A DNA stretch of 64,000 nt from an uncultured Pelagibacteraceae bacterium (GCA_902564295.1 CACFAO010000003.1:1-64000); one strand, 5' to 3'. Positions 50,209-61,471 are shown, counted from the first letter of the stretch. A program made the numbers and translations. The notes: generated by a model not told the origin, from the letters alone.

Positions 50209-50274
50209 TTACTGCTGTATATAGAAAAGGTATATTTATCAATAAATTACTAAATTTTATTTATAAAAATTAAC

Positions 50275-53200
50275 ATGACCAAAAAACTAATTCAGGCACT
50301 TGAACCTCGCATGATGCTCGATGGAGCTGCAGTTGCAACTGCAATCGACACAATCGATGATTTATCGAACTTGAATAAAACTGATTTAGATAAAAAATCA
50401 AAGGAAAATAATTTTAAAACTGATCAAGATACAAAACTTCCATTCGTTAATCGTGAAAGTACAAATCAGAATGCAAGAACCAAACAGTTTGTATTCATTG
50501 ACAGTGCAGTTGATGACATTGAAGTTTTAATTAAAAGTTTTGATAACAATACTGAAGTATATGTCATTCAAAGTGAGCAGGACGGTTTTGCTGAAATTGA
50601 AAATATTTTATCTAGCAAGTCAGATATTGATGCGTTGCACATCATCGGTCACGGAAGTGTTGGGCAGATAGCATTTGGAACGGCTGTTTTAAACAGTGAT
50701 ACACTTGATACTTACAGAGATACGTTAAAAACTATTGGTTTAAGTTTAACTAAGCAAGGAGATATTTTATTTTATGGTTGTAATGTTGCAGCTGATCTAA
50801 ATGGAGAGGTCTTCATTAAACAACTCGCTGATATAACCCAGTCGGATATTGCAGCATCTAATGATATTACTGGTCAAGGTGGAGATTGGGATTTAGAGAA
50901 ACATGTTGGCATTGTAGAAACTCAAAATATAAGCGTTATCAATTATAAACATTCTCTGAGCAATGATGTGACTGCTGTTCAAAATGCTGTTGAAATACAC
51001 GGAGCGACAAATTTAAAAGCAGGTGGAGGAAATTTCTCAGGCAATAAAAATGGACAACAAGACAGCAGCGATCGATGGATCATCACACAGGAAAAAGCTA
51101 ATGTGACTACTGGTAGCACACTGACCTTTGATGTTGGAGTGGCTGTAAACAGTTGGGATCCAGATACAGATGGCCCGGTAAACGTGTACATGGTCTATCT
51201 GAACGATGAAATCAATCGACGAGGATCGAGTGACCGAGGTATAGTTGACTTTACTTACGAAATTTTAGGTGTGTTCACGATACCTGATAACACCATTTTT
51301 ATGTCAGGTTATACGGATAAGGGAAGTTCTGCTTATCCTTCTAGTAGTGCTCAGAAAGTTGGTAAAAGGGATTTTGAGTATTCTGGCGGTGCGCCTGGAA
51401 GTTTGACATCGGGCAGTGACGGTTGGCTTGTTTCAAATTCTAATAAAAGAATAACATTGTCAGCTGATAACGGTGAAAAAGGTGACTTTATTCGTGTGGT
51501 TACCAGAGCTGCACAAGATGACCCCGTGGTCGCAAACAATGATTCTGGTTATATCAATGAAGGCTCAACATTAAGTGTTTCTAATGGTGCAAGTGCAAAT
51601 GATAGCACACCTGATACATCAGGCGAGCATACAGGGGATGTGTTGCTTAATGACACCGGAGGTGTAGCAAGTTTATATGTAAGTGCTATCACTGGAGGAT
51701 CTCTTGGATCGGCTGTATCAGGGACTTATGGACAGCTGACTTTATATTCAAATGGATCATACAGTTATAATGCTAATAATGCTGAAGCCCTAGATGCAGG
51801 AGATATCGTTACTGACTCATTTACTTATACAGCAGATGATGGAACCACTGATAATAATGCAACGATTACGATTACTGTTAAAGGAGTGAATGATGCTCCT
51901 GTTGGAACAGCTGATACGGGATCTGTCAATGAAGATAAACAGCTCACGGTCAGTGCAGGAAGTGGTGTTTTAACAAACGATACTGATGTGGACGCTAGTT
52001 CAAGTTTAACAGTATCTGCTGTCCAAGGACAGGCAAGTAATGTTAACTCAAATGTTACAGGCACTTATGGTACATTAAATTTAGATGCTGATGGATCTTA
52101 CACTTATATTGCTGATCAAAGCGCTGCAGATGCAATCGTTGCCGGGCAGACGGCAACAGATACATTCGCATATACTGTAAGCGATACTATGGCTACGAGT
52201 ACGGTTAATTTAGTCATCACGGTAACGGGTGTGGGACCCGGAGCAGTCAACGACACTGACACAGTTGCTGAAAATGGTGCTCTTGATCGTAATGAAGCCG
52301 CCGGAGTACTCGCCAATGATGATGATAATGCAGCAAAAGATTCAGAAAATTTAATTGTCACAGAGATCTCATCCGATAGTACAGGTAATAGCGGCAATGC
52401 TACTCAGGGTGTGCTTGGAACCTATGGTACTCTAACCGTTGCAGCTGATGGTAGTTACACATACACCGCTAATACCGCTGCTGCAGAGGCTTTAGCCGCA
52501 GGCGATAACAGTCAAACTGATGTATTCACTTATAAAATGAAAGATGATAATGGCGTTAATGAAGATACCGCAACTCTAACCATCACAATACAAGGTCAAG
52601 ATGATGATCCCGTTGCATCAGCAGACACCGGAACAGCCAGTGAAGACGGCCCACAAGTTTCAGTAATTGCTGCTGCTGGTGTTTTAGCCAATGATACCGA
52701 TGTAGATGCTGGAGAAAACCTATTCGTTTCAGCTGTCGGAGGTAACGCTTTAAACGTAGGTGGAGATGTCACGGGATCTCTTGGTACTCTTAATTTAGAT
52801 GCAGATGGATCTTACACGTATATTGCTGATCAAGCCGGTGCAGATGCAATCACTGCAGGACAAACTGCAACAGATACATTTAATTACACCCTAAGTGACG
52901 GTGAAGGGGACACAAGCACTGTTAACTTAGTCATTACGGTTACAGGTAAAGGGCCAGAGGGTGTTGCGGACACAGCAACAGTAACTGAAAACTCAACAGT
53001 AGAGAAAAACAACGCGGCTACTAATGGTGTATTAGCAAATGATGACGATAACGCATCATTTGATCAAGAAAGCCTTGCAGTAACTGCTATCACTGGAGCA
53101 TCAGCCGGAACAGTTGGCGGAACAACAGCTGGTACTCATGGTACTCTCACGATGAACCAAGATGGTACTTATTCTTATGCAGCTACTAACGATGCTCTTG

Positions 53201-56200
53201 ATGATGGAGAAACTGTCGATGATGTATTTACGTATACGGTTAAAGACGACGATGATAAAAACTCAAGCACCGCAACGTTAACTATTTCTGTAACTGGAGC
53301 AAATGACCCAATTACCGCAGCTGATGATACAGATGGTGTTACGGCTGGGTCAACAATAACAAGAGATGAGGCATCAACCTTTGAGTTAGACCATGACGAT
53401 ACTGACCCTGACGGCGATGATGTGTCAGGTAACTTTACTATTACTGCTGTAACTCATTCATCAGGAACTCTTATAGTTGGTCAAGAATATACAACTTCTA
53501 AAGGTAGAATTACGATCGATTCAAACGGTTCGTATACATATATAGCCGATCAAAATGACTCTACAAGCTTAGCAAATCTTGCAACAACAGATGATATTTT
53601 TACTTATACAGTGAGAGATCACAGTGGGGGTGATACAGACACTGCAACACTTACAATTACAATTACAGGTTCAACTAATACCGCTCCTGTTGCTGATGAC
53701 CCTCTTGTAGATGGCAATCCTGCAACTGGATACATTACTGAAGATCAAATATTGACAGTTACGAATGGTTCCACAGGAGTTACCGGTCTCGACAGTAATA
53801 ATAATAACGAAAGTGGTGATAACACGGGGGACGTTTTAAATAATGATACCGATGCAGATGGTGATACACTTACTGTTTCTGAAATATCAGGTGGTTCTGT
53901 TGGTGCTGGTGGTGCCACAGGAACATACGGAACATTAACCATTCAAAGTGATGGTAGTTATGAATACAACGCAAATAATGCAAACTCGATAGCAAAAGAT
54001 ACTACTGCAACTGATGTTTTCACTTATACAGTCAGCGATGGCAATGGCGGAACGGATACTGCTAACATAACAATTACTATTTTAGGAGTAAATGACGCTC
54101 CAAGTGCAAGCAATGATACGAATGCTGTTGATGAAGATGCTACAGCAACAAAAACTGCTGGTACGGGAGTACTATCAAATGATAGTGATGCTGATACAGG
54201 TTCAAGCATGACGGTGACAGCAATTACCGGTGCATCAGCAGGCTCAGTTGGTGGATCAACAAATGGAACTTATGGTACTTTGACCCTTAATTCTGATGGT
54301 AGTTATTCTTATACTGCTGACAAAGCAGCTGCAGACCAATTGGCACACAACGCTACGGCAAATGACGTATTTACTTACACGGTCACAGATAACGAGGGCG
54401 CTACTGCCACTGCAACTTTGACTATTGTGGTAACCGGTAAGGGACCTGTTGGTTCAGCCGACACTGCTTCAGTCAATGAGAATGTTTTACTTGAAAAGAA
54501 TGAGGCAAGTGGAGTGTTAACAAACGACTCAGGTGGAGATACTGAGAATCAAATTGTAACTAATATTTCATCAAATGATACAAGCAATACAGGTACTGCA
54601 GGTCAAGGAGTCTTAGGAACTTATGGTACTTTAACTATTAATGCTAATGGCAGTTATTCGTATACACCGAATACAGCTGCTGCGGAAGCTTTAGATAAAG
54701 ATGATGTTGTCACTGAAGTCTTTACCTACACGGTAAAAGATGACAATGGCGTTAACTCAAGTACTGCTACTCTCACATTTACCATAACTGGAGTGAATGA
54801 TGCAATTGTAGCAGTTGACGATACAGATAGTGTTGATGAGGACGGTACAGTTACAAGACTAATCAGTGACGATCAAGAACTAGATCATGATGATACCGAT
54901 GTTGATACAGATGATGTAAGCGGTAGTCTTACAATTACAGACATAAGAACTGGTCCAAAAGATGGAACTGGAACTGATGGGACAGTAGGTGTGGCGCTAA
55001 CTGGTGAATTTGGAACACTGACAGTTAATGCAAATGGTTCATACACCTATGCTGCTGATCAGGATAAATCAGATCAATTGGTCACAAACCAAACCGGAAC
55101 TGATACATTTACATACACAGTAAGTGATGGCAATGAAACTTCAACGGCCGAACTTTCATTCACAGTTACAGGTATCAATGATAATGACCCAGTAGCAGTA
55201 GATGACACAGATACTGTTAAACGTGATTCATCAATCACCCGTGATAAAGATTCAACGCTTGCAATTAACGCAGATGATACTGACGCTGATGGAGAGACTC
55301 TAACCATTTCTGCAGTTCGAACTGGTCAAGTTGAGGGTGGAGGTAAAGGAGGTCCCGCTAAAGTTGGCACTACCTTGAAGGGAACCTATGGTACTTTAAC
55401 TCTAAATGCTGATGGAAGTTATACTTATGCTGCGGATCAGGATGCAGCTAATGTTCTTAAAAGAGGCGATAGTGCTATTGATTATTTCAACTATACTGTA
55501 ACTGACGGCGAAAGAACAGACACGGGAGTGATTGCATTCACAGTTGAAGGTATCAGTGACCCACCAGAACCTGTTGATGATACTTTAGAAATCGGTGCAG
55601 GTGCACAAACAGAAAAAGATGCTTCTGAAGGAGTGCTTAAAAATGATACCGACCCTGACGGAGATACTTTAACTGTCGATACAATTAGAACTGGCCGTGA
55701 AAATAAAACAGGGACATCAGGTACCATTGGTACAGCCTTACCTGGAAGTTATGGTAGTTTAACGATGAACGCTGATGGTAGCTATAGCTATACTGCCGAT
55801 AACGCTAAAGCATTAAATCCTGGGGAAACAGCTACAGAGTACTTTACATATACAGCTAATGACACGGACACTTCAGTTGCAGCTGAAATTGCAATTACTG
55901 TTACGGGTAAAAACGATCCACCTGAAGTCTTATACCCTATAGATGATCCCATTGTCTTCACAGGCCAAACAATCAATATCAGACATAAGCAAATTTTTGA
56001 TGATCCAGATCGAGGCGCATTTGATATTACTGAATATAAAATAATTGATGAAGAAACAGAGGCAGAAACAAGTCTTCCAGATGGCCTTAGATTAAAGCAA
56101 AATAAATTAACTGGAAGTATTAGTGAGCCAGGAACATACATAATCACAATCAGAGCAATAGATGGAGCAGGGCTTTACGCTGATTTCACGTTCACGATTA

Positions 56201-57297
56201 CAGTAAGACCTGCACCAGGATATATAGGTGAAAAAGAAATAGTTGAAGAAGCTCCACAAAACTTTGACCCATTAATAATTAAACCAAAAAAAGATTACTT
56301 GGCAGCTATTAAAGAAATAATTAATGAAGGATCTTCAATTGATAGTGATGACGGCTTTACACTTGATACAGTATCAATTGCCGATACTGCATCTCTTTCA
56401 AGACCTCTAAAATTTAATGGCGGTTTAAGATTGATGGATGCGGTTGCAAATGAAGTTTCTGGAGATACAGACTCAGATCTAAAAGTCGGTGTCAAATTAA
56501 ATGACGATAATCAAAAAAATGTTGAATTGTATTCAGGCCAGCTCTCAAACGGTGAGGCATTGCCTGAATGGATAAAAGTAAACCCTGAAACAGGCGAAAC
56601 AACTGCAGACATGCCTGAAGGTGTTGAAGCAGTTGAAGTTCAATTAGTTGCTCTTGATAAGGATGGAAATACCAGAGATATTAATATTGTTTTAGATAAA
56701 GCTAAAATTAAAGGTGACCAAGACTTTGCAAGGGGAGCAATTGATCAGGCAAGAGTTGTTGTCGATAATGATGCAAATGTAAATTTGATTAGAGATAACA
56801 ATAGTTCATCTAATAATACTGAAAATAACAATTTAAATGCACAGACAGACTTTGATGGCACAATGAAGTTAAGCGGTCTTCAAATGGATGCGGGCCAATA
56901 CACAATAGATGTAATAGATGATAATCAGTCAAATGTAAAATTGTATAAAGCAGAGCTTAAAGGTGGTGGGGCATTGCCTGATTGGATTACAATCGATCCT
57001 GAGACTGGAAAAATTGCAGCCGATCCCTCAAAAGGTCGAACTGGCTCCGCAGCTCCTGCATTCTTAATAGAAAGCCTCCAAGTTCTCGAACTAAAAATTA
57101 TTGCTGAAGATGAAGATGGAAAAGAAAGAGTTATTGAAGTTGAGATTGATCTAAATGAAATAACAGAAACTGAGTCCGATAGTGAAAATTCAGAAACAAA
57201 TGACGAAATTTCCTTCATTCCACTTGATGAACAATTAAAGCTTCATGCTAAAGCAGCAGATAGCTATGGCGAAAAGATTGTATCTCTAGTAAGTTAA
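50275..57297 (+). CDS. Giant secreted/surface protein: LEPR motif + DUF4347-like + ~12 VCBS/cadherin-like repeats + CADG-like and duplicated C-terminal modules
   Basis: N-terminus [43 protein letters not shown]...[14 protein letters not shown]...[15 protein letters not shown] (DUF4347-like); repeated [19 protein letters not shown]...TDxFTYTVxD...ATLTITVTG. Confidence 0.93.
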   Translation: MTKKLIQALEPRMMLDGAAVATAIDTIDDLSNLNKTDLDKKSKENNFKTDQDTKLPFVNRESTNQNARTKQFVFIDSAVDDIEVLIKSFDNNTEVYVIQSEQDGFAEIENILSSKSDIDALHIIGHGSVGQIAFGTAVLNSDTLDTYRDTLKTIGLSLTKQGDILFYGCNVAADLNGEVFIKQLADITQSDIAASNDITGQGGDWDLEKHVGIVETQNISVINYKHSLSNDVTAVQNAVEIHGATNLKAGGGNFSGNKNGQQDSSDRWIITQEKANVTTGSTLTFDVGVAVNSWDPDTDGPVNVYMVYLNDEINRRGSSDRGIVDFTYEILGVFTIPDNTIFMSGYTDKGSSAYPSSSAQKVGKRDFEYSGGAPGSLTSGSDGWLVSNSNKRITLSADNGEKGDFIRVVTRAAQDDPVVANNDSGYINEGSTLSVSNGASANDSTPDTSGEHTGDVLLNDTGGVASLYVSAITGGSLGSAVSGTYGQLTLYSNGSYSYNANNAEALDAGDIVTDSFTYTADDGTTDNNATITITVKGVNDAPVGTADTGSVNEDKQLTVSAGSGVLTNDTDVDASSSLTVSAVQGQASNVNSNVTGTYGTLNLDADGSYTYIADQSAADAIVAGQTATDTFAYTVSDTMATSTVNLVITVTGVGPGAVNDTDTVAENGALDRNEAAGVLANDDDNAAKDSENLIVTEISSDSTGNSGNATQGVLGTYGTLTVAADGSYTYTANTAAAEALAAGDNSQTDVFTYKMKDDNGVNEDTATLTITIQGQDDDPVASADTGTASEDGPQVSVIAAAGVLANDTDVDAGENLFVSAVGGNALNVGGDVTGSLGTLNLDADGSYTYIADQAGADAITAGQTATDTFNYTLSDGEGDTSTVNLVITVTGKGPEGVADTATVTENSTVEKNNAATNGVLANDDDNASFDQESLAVTAITGASAGTVGGTTAGTHGTLTMNQDGTYSYAATNDALDDGETVDDVFTYTVKDDDDKNSSTATLTISVTGANDPITAADDTDGVTAGSTITRDEASTFELDHDDTDPDGDDVSGNFTITAVTHSSGTLIVGQEYTTSKGRITIDSNGSYTYIADQNDSTSLANLATTDDIFTYTVRDHSGGDTDTATLTITITGSTNTAPVADDPLVDGNPATGYITEDQILTVTNGSTGVTGLDSNNNNESGDNTGDVLNNDTDADGDTLTVSEISGGSVGAGGATGTYGTLTIQSDGSYEYNANNANSIAKDTTATDVFTYTVSDGNGGTDTANITITILGVNDAPSASNDTNAVDEDATATKTAGTGVLSNDSDADTGSSMTVTAITGASAGSVGGSTNGTYGTLTLNSDGSYSYTADKAAADQLAHNATANDVFTYTVTDNEGATATATLTIVVTGKGPVGSADTASVNENVLLEKNEASGVLTNDSGGDTENQIVTNISSNDTSNTGTAGQGVLGTYGTLTINANGSYSYTPNTAAAEALDKDDVVTEVFTYTVKDDNGVNSSTATLTFTITGVNDAIVAVDDTDSVDEDGTVTRLISDDQELDHDDTDVDTDDVSGSLTITDIRTGPKDGTGTDGTVGVALTGEFGTLTVNANGSYTYAADQDKSDQLVTNQTGTDTFTYTVSDGNETSTAELSFTVTGINDNDPVAVDDTDTVKRDSSITRDKDSTLAINADDTDADGETLTISAVRTGQVEGGGKGGPAKVGTTLKGTYGTLTLNADGSYTYAADQDAANVLKRGDSAIDYFNYTVTDGERTDTGVIAFTVEGISDPPEPVDDTLEIGAGAQTEKDASEGVLKNDTDPDGDTLTVDTIRTGRENKTGTSGTIGTALPGSYGSLTMNADGSYSYTADNAKALNPGETATEYFTYTANDTDTSVAAEIAITVTGKNDPPEVLYPIDDPIVFTGQTINIRHKQIFDDPDRGAFDITEYKIIDEETEAETSLPDGLRLKQNKLTGSISEPGTYIITIRAIDGAGLYADFTFTITVRPAPGYIGEKEIVEEAPQNFDPLIIKPKKDYLAAIKEIINEGSSIDSDDGFTLDTVSIADTASLSRPLKFNGGLRLMDAVANEVSGDTDSDLKVGVKLNDDNQKNVELYSGQLSNGEALPEWIKVNPETGETTADMPEGVEAVEVQLVALDKDGNTRDINIVLDKAKIKGDQDFARGAIDQARVVVDNDANVNLIRDNNSSSNNTENNNLNAQTDFDGTMKLSGLQMDAGQYTIDVIDDNQSNVKLYKAELKGGGALPDWITIDPETGKIAADPSKGRTGSAAPAFLIESLQVLELKIIAEDEDGKERVIEVEIDLNEITETESDSENSETNDEISFIPLDEQLKLHAKAADSYGEKIVSLVS
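51520..55920 (+). repeat. About 12 tandem VCBS-type coding repeats (~120 aa each)
   Basis: Recurring DTxxVxEx...GVLxNDxD...GTYGTLTxxADGSYTYxA motifs in the translation. Confidence 0.9.
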
Positions 57298-57308
57298 TAA
57301 ATACCTTT

Positions 57309-58028
57309 ATGAACAAAATTGTAACATTTGCGGTAACAGCGTGCTGCATATTATTGCCTTATAATTTGTCAGCAGAAGAATATTCCACACGTGTTTTAGT
57401 AACTGCAACAGAAGAGGCAACACTCTCAAGTGAACTTGCTGCAAAAGTTGAGTCAATTCCAATTGATGAAGGATCTAAATTTAAAGAGTCTGATATTTTA
57501 ATTAAATTTGATTGTTCATTTTTTGAAGAACAAAGAAAAGTTGTTGAAGCGCAATTAGAGAGCGCAAGAGTAACTCTAAAGAGCAATCAAGACCTTGCAT
57601 TAATGAGATCCATTGGTGAATATGAGGTTCAGTTATCAGAAATCGATGTAAAGCGTGCAGAAGCTGAATTACAGATTGCTAAACTCAATACAGATCGGTG
57701 CATAATTAAAGCCCCATATGATGGCAAAGTTTCTAAAGTTTTTGTAAACGAGTTTGAAAGCATTGAAAGGCAACAGCCATTAGTTGAAATCATTGGTTCT
57801 GGCATTCTTGAGGCCAAATTGATTGTTTCGAGCAAATGGCTAGCTTGGATTGATGAGGGTTATCCAATGAAAATCAGCATTGATGAAAATGGGCAAACAT
57901 ATAACGCCAAAATTCATACTATCGGCGTTGATATTGATCCCGTCAGCCAAACCATCGACATTACTGCAAAATTTGATGAAAATTATGATACATTACTGCC
58001 AGGCATGAGTGGGACAGCAACGTTTTGA
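57309..58028 (+). CDS. HlyD/RND-type periplasmic adaptor (short membrane-fusion protein)
   Basis: Signal peptide; split lipoyl motifs KVESIPIDEGSKFKESDILIKFDCSFFEEQ and TDRCIIKAPYDGKVSKVFVNEFESI. Confidence 0.88.
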   Translation: MNKIVTFAVTACCILLPYNLSAEEYSTRVLVTATEEATLSSELAAKVESIPIDEGSKFKESDILIKFDCSFFEEQRKVVEAQLESARVTLKSNQDLALMRSIGEYEVQLSEIDVKRAEAELQIAKLNTDRCIIKAPYDGKVSKVFVNEFESIERQQPLVEIIGSGILEAKLIVSSKWLAWIDEGYPMKISIDENGQTYNAKIHTIGVDIDPVSQTIDITAKFDENYDTLLPGMSGTATF

Positions 58029-59362
58029 ATGATAATACTTCAATAAAAATAGCAAGATTAATTACTCTTGAGAAAAAATTTCGGACAGCAGAAAACTTAT
58101 CCGAACTCGGATTCGTCTGTGCAAATGAGTTAAGAAGTGTTGTTGATTATAATTTTTTATTTTTTCTTACAAAGTCTGCTACAGGTCGACAGAATGTACA
58201 AACGATCTCTGATATTTCAGTCGTTGATAGAACAGCGCCGACAGTCACGTTTGTTGAAAGATTAATAAATAAAAAGAAGGTTGAAACGGGAGTCTTTTCA
58301 GAAGTTTCAATAAGTGATTTAAGAGAAGATGGTTCAAATTTAGACTTACCTGAAAATTTTCCAAACGAGTTAATGGTTGTTCCATTAATTTCAAGAACAA
58401 AGGGTGATTTAGGTTCTCTAGTTATTGTACGATCTGTTAAAGTTTCAAATACAGAAAAAGAACTGCTGCAGCACATCGCAGAAACATTCAGCCATGCATT
58501 GGACTCATTTTTATCAAGAGGATCGATTTTATCCTTTTTTGTTAGAATCTTCTCAGGTTGGCTAAAGTGGCTAATATTATCAGCAATTACATTTGCAATG
58601 TTTATACCAATTAATATTTCTGCTGTTGCGCCAGTTGAAGTGATTGCTAAAAATCCGTCAGTTGTCACATCGCCAGTGAATGGTGTAGTGAAAAAAGTAT
58701 TAGTTAACACAAATGATGCTGTTGATATTGGTATGGAGCTTGTAAAATTAGACGATCTCAATTTTAAATCTCAATACGAAATAAACTTACAAGAATTAGA
58801 AGTTGCTGAAGCAGAATTGCTTAGAGCTAAACAATCCTCATTTACAAACGATGAGGCAAAAGCAAAGCTGGTTGAACTATCAACTGAAGTTGCGTTGAAG
58901 AAAAAGCAAGTTGCTTATGCCGAGGAACAATTAAAATATTCTGTCATAAAAGCGGAGGTTTCGGGAGTTGCTGTTGTTGAAGATTTTATTGATTGGCAAG
59001 GTCGTCCTGTAAATATAGGTGAAAAGATATTAACGATTGCCAATTCAAATGATATTGAGTTTTTAATCTACTTACCAACTAAAGACTCACTTTTTATTGA
59101 AAAATCAGCAAGAGTTAAGGTGTTTTTGGACAGTAGCCCACTAAGCTCAATTGATGGTAAAATATTAAGAACTTCTTACAAACCTGAATTAACAGCTGAG
59201 AATATTTTAGCTTATAAAATATACGCGAGCCTCGAGGATAATATTGAGCCGCCGCGTATTGGATTACGAGGGTCAGCAAAAATTTATGGAGATCGGACAT
59301 CTCTTTTTTATTATATCTTTAGAGTTCCAATCAATATCAGCAGACAGTTTTTAGGAATATAA
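58025..59362 (+). CDS. GAF-like domain + TM + HlyD-type adaptor
   Basis: N-terminal GAF-like LSELGFVCANELRSVVDYNFLFFL...LMVVPLISRTKGDLGSLVIV; TM FVRIFSGWLKWLILSAITFAMFIPINI; lipoyl-like SPVNGVVKKVLVNTNDAVDIGMELVKLDD. Confidence 0.82.
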   Translation: MNDNTSIKIARLITLEKKFRTAENLSELGFVCANELRSVVDYNFLFFLTKSATGRQNVQTISDISVVDRTAPTVTFVERLINKKKVETGVFSEVSISDLREDGSNLDLPENFPNELMVVPLISRTKGDLGSLVIVRSVKVSNTEKELLQHIAETFSHALDSFLSRGSILSFFVRIFSGWLKWLILSAITFAMFIPINISAVAPVEVIAKNPSVVTSPVNGVVKKVLVNTNDAVDIGMELVKLDDLNFKSQYEINLQELEVAEAELLRAKQSSFTNDEAKAKLVELSTEVALKKKQVAYAEEQLKYSVIKAEVSGVAVVEDFIDWQGRPVNIGEKILTIANSNDIEFLIYLPTKDSLFIEKSARVKVFLDSSPLSSIDGKILRTSYKPELTAENILAYKIYASLEDNIEPPRIGLRGSAKIYGDRTSLFYYIFRVPINISRQFLGI

Positions 59363-61471
59363 ATGATTGTACCGTCTATCCGACAAGATTTGAAACTCAG
59401 TGAGGGACCAAAGAAAGAAGACGGATCAGCATCGTGGCTTCTTTATGACTCATTAAGGAATAAATACTTTTCAATAAACAAAAAAGCATTTGATCTCCTT
59501 AAAAATTGGTCAAGTGGAATTGAGACGACAGAATTTATTGAAAAAATAAAAAAAAGTAATCTTTCTATCACACAAGAAGAAATTGAAGAATTTATCAGTT
59601 TTCTAAACCTCAATAATTTAACTATTAAAAAAACAGGTGATGAAGTGAAATCTTTAGTTGTTCAAAAAGAGAAACTTAACAAGCATTGGCTGTTAAAAAT
59701 TATTCATAATTATTTATTCTTTAAAATCCCTTTGTTCAAACCAGGAAATGGTCTTGAAAACAGTTTGCCTTTTGTATTGTTTCTTGGATCGCAAACTAGC
59801 AGACTTATAATCTATATTCTCGGGATTATTGGTATTTTTTTAACAATCCAAAATTATGAAACATTTTTAACAACATTTTCCTATTTCTTTAATGTTAATG
59901 GATTGATTTTGTTTGGCATAACGATTGTCTTTGTAAAAGCCTTGCACGAACTTGGGCATGCTTATGTTGCCACTTATTATAAATGCAAAGTTTCTTCAAT
60001 TGGTCTTGCAATGCTGGTTTTTTTTCCCTTCTTGTACACAGATACAACCGATGCTTATAAATTAACTGATCATCGAAAACGCTTACTGATTAATTTTGCT
60101 GGCATGCTGACAGAATTGCATCTTGCCCTTCTCGCTACATTTGTTTGGGCTGTAAGCCCTGAAGGCGTTATCAAAAGTGCTTCATTTTTTATTGCGACTT
60201 CAAGCTGGATATCATCACTTCTTATTAATATTAGCCCGTTTATGAGATTTGACGGTTACTATGTGCTCTCGGATTTTCTTAAAGCGGAAAATCTTCAACC
60301 GCGCTCTTTTGCTTTAGGTCGATGGCAGATTAGAGAATGGATCTTTGGATTTAAATTCCAACCACCGGAGCAACTCATGAGTCAAAGACGGTGGACTTTC
60401 ATTATTTACGCTTGGATGACATGGATATATCGCTTCTTCATATTTATTGGAATTGCCTTATTAGTTTATTATTTAACATTCAAAATTCTTGGTATCATTC
60501 TGTTCATAATTGAGATTGTTTGGTTCATTTTACTACCAATTTGGAGAGAAATTAAACAGTGGTGGGGACTTAGAAGGTACATGCGTTTTAATTGGACTTC
60601 TTTAAGATCAATTATTATTTTCTCAGTATTTTTGGCAGCAATGTTGGTACCATGGCGAAGTTCACTCAGTCTTCCAGCGGTGATTGATCGAGGTGAAGTA
60701 GTCGATATCTATCCAACAGAAGATTCAGAGATAAAAGAGATTTTTGTTATCTCAGATCAACAAGTCGAAAAAGGTGATTTATTAATAACAATGATGAGCC
60801 CATCTCTATCAAATAAAGTTGATAAAGCAATTGAGCGCGTGAAGATGATACAACAAAAACTAGACCGTCGAATTGGATCAGAGGCTGATATGAAAAACCT
60901 CATGGTATTAGAAAACCAATTAAAAGTAGAATTTGAAATTCTTAAAAGTCTCAAAGAGGAAAATGAAAATCTATCCATTTATGCACCAATGGGTGGGGTG
61001 ATAAAAGATCTTAAGTATTTAAATAATGGACAGTGGGTGAATATAAAAGAAAAATTATTTTCTATTGTTCAATTCAATGACACAAAAGTTGTTGCATTCA
61101 TTAGCGAAAATGATTTGTATAAACTTGAAGATAATACTAGTGGTTATTTTGTGCCAAAAAATAATGAATTTGATGAAGCAGAAGTTGTCTTGGTTTCACA
61201 AAATAATACATCGACAGAAGAACTTCCTTACTTATCATTAGTATCTACTTATGGTGGATCAATTGCATCTCGTGAAGTGAAGGGAGATGGAAAAATTATT
61301 TATCGACCAGAAGAAGCATTATATCAGCTTAATTTTTCTACAAGTACAGAAGTTGAGACTGTTCAATGGCAAACAGCAGGAAAAGTAAAAATTCAAACTG
61401 AAAACTATAATATTTTTCAAAATCTATTTAATTTGGTTTCATCAACATTAATTAGAGAAAGTGGATTTTAG
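59363..61471 (+). CDS. M50-family (site-2-type) metalloprotease fused to HlyD-like adaptor, with PqqD/RRE-like N-terminus
   Basis: HELGH zinc motif in LHELGHAYVATYYKCKVSSIGLAMLVF; SPFMRFDGYYVLSDFLKAENL; C-terminal EVVDIYPTEDSEIKEIFVISDQQVEKGDLLITM and IYAPMGGVIKDL; N-terminal SWLLYDSLRNKYFSINKKAFDLLKNWSSGIETTEFIEKI...EEIEEFISFLNLNNLT. Confidence 0.85.
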   Translation: MIVPSIRQDLKLSEGPKKEDGSASWLLYDSLRNKYFSINKKAFDLLKNWSSGIETTEFIEKIKKSNLSITQEEIEEFISFLNLNNLTIKKTGDEVKSLVVQKEKLNKHWLLKIIHNYLFFKIPLFKPGNGLENSLPFVLFLGSQTSRLIIYILGIIGIFLTIQNYETFLTTFSYFFNVNGLILFGITIVFVKALHELGHAYVATYYKCKVSSIGLAMLVFFPFLYTDTTDAYKLTDHRKRLLINFAGMLTELHLALLATFVWAVSPEGVIKSASFFIATSSWISSLLINISPFMRFDGYYVLSDFLKAENLQPRSFALGRWQIREWIFGFKFQPPEQLMSQRRWTFIIYAWMTWIYRFFIFIGIALLVYYLTFKILGIILFIIEIVWFILLPIWREIKQWWGLRRYMRFNWTSLRSIIIFSVFLAAMLVPWRSSLSLPAVIDRGEVVDIYPTEDSEIKEIFVISDQQVEKGDLLITMMSPSLSNKVDKAIERVKMIQQKLDRRIGSEADMKNLMVLENQLKVEFEILKSLKEENENLSIYAPMGGVIKDLKYLNNGQWVNIKEKLFSIVQFNDTKVVAFISENDLYKLEDNTSGYFVPKNNEFDEAEVVLVSQNNTSTEELPYLSLVSTYGGSIASREVKGDGKIIYRPEEALYQLNFSTSTEVETVQWQTAGKVKIQTENYNIFQNLFNLVSSTLIRESGF

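Noticed and set aside
51520-55920. Regularly spaced repeats resembling a CRISPR or tandem-repeat array
   Set aside because: The repeats are ~120-codon protein domains within one continuous ORF, diverged at DNA level; there are no short identical repeats with unique spacers and no cas genes.
50979-57218. Many antisense ORFs (60-119 aa) opposite the giant-protein gene
   Set aside because: Compositional shadows of the sense-strand repeats (Ser/Val-rich translations) with no domain signal; treated as spurious.
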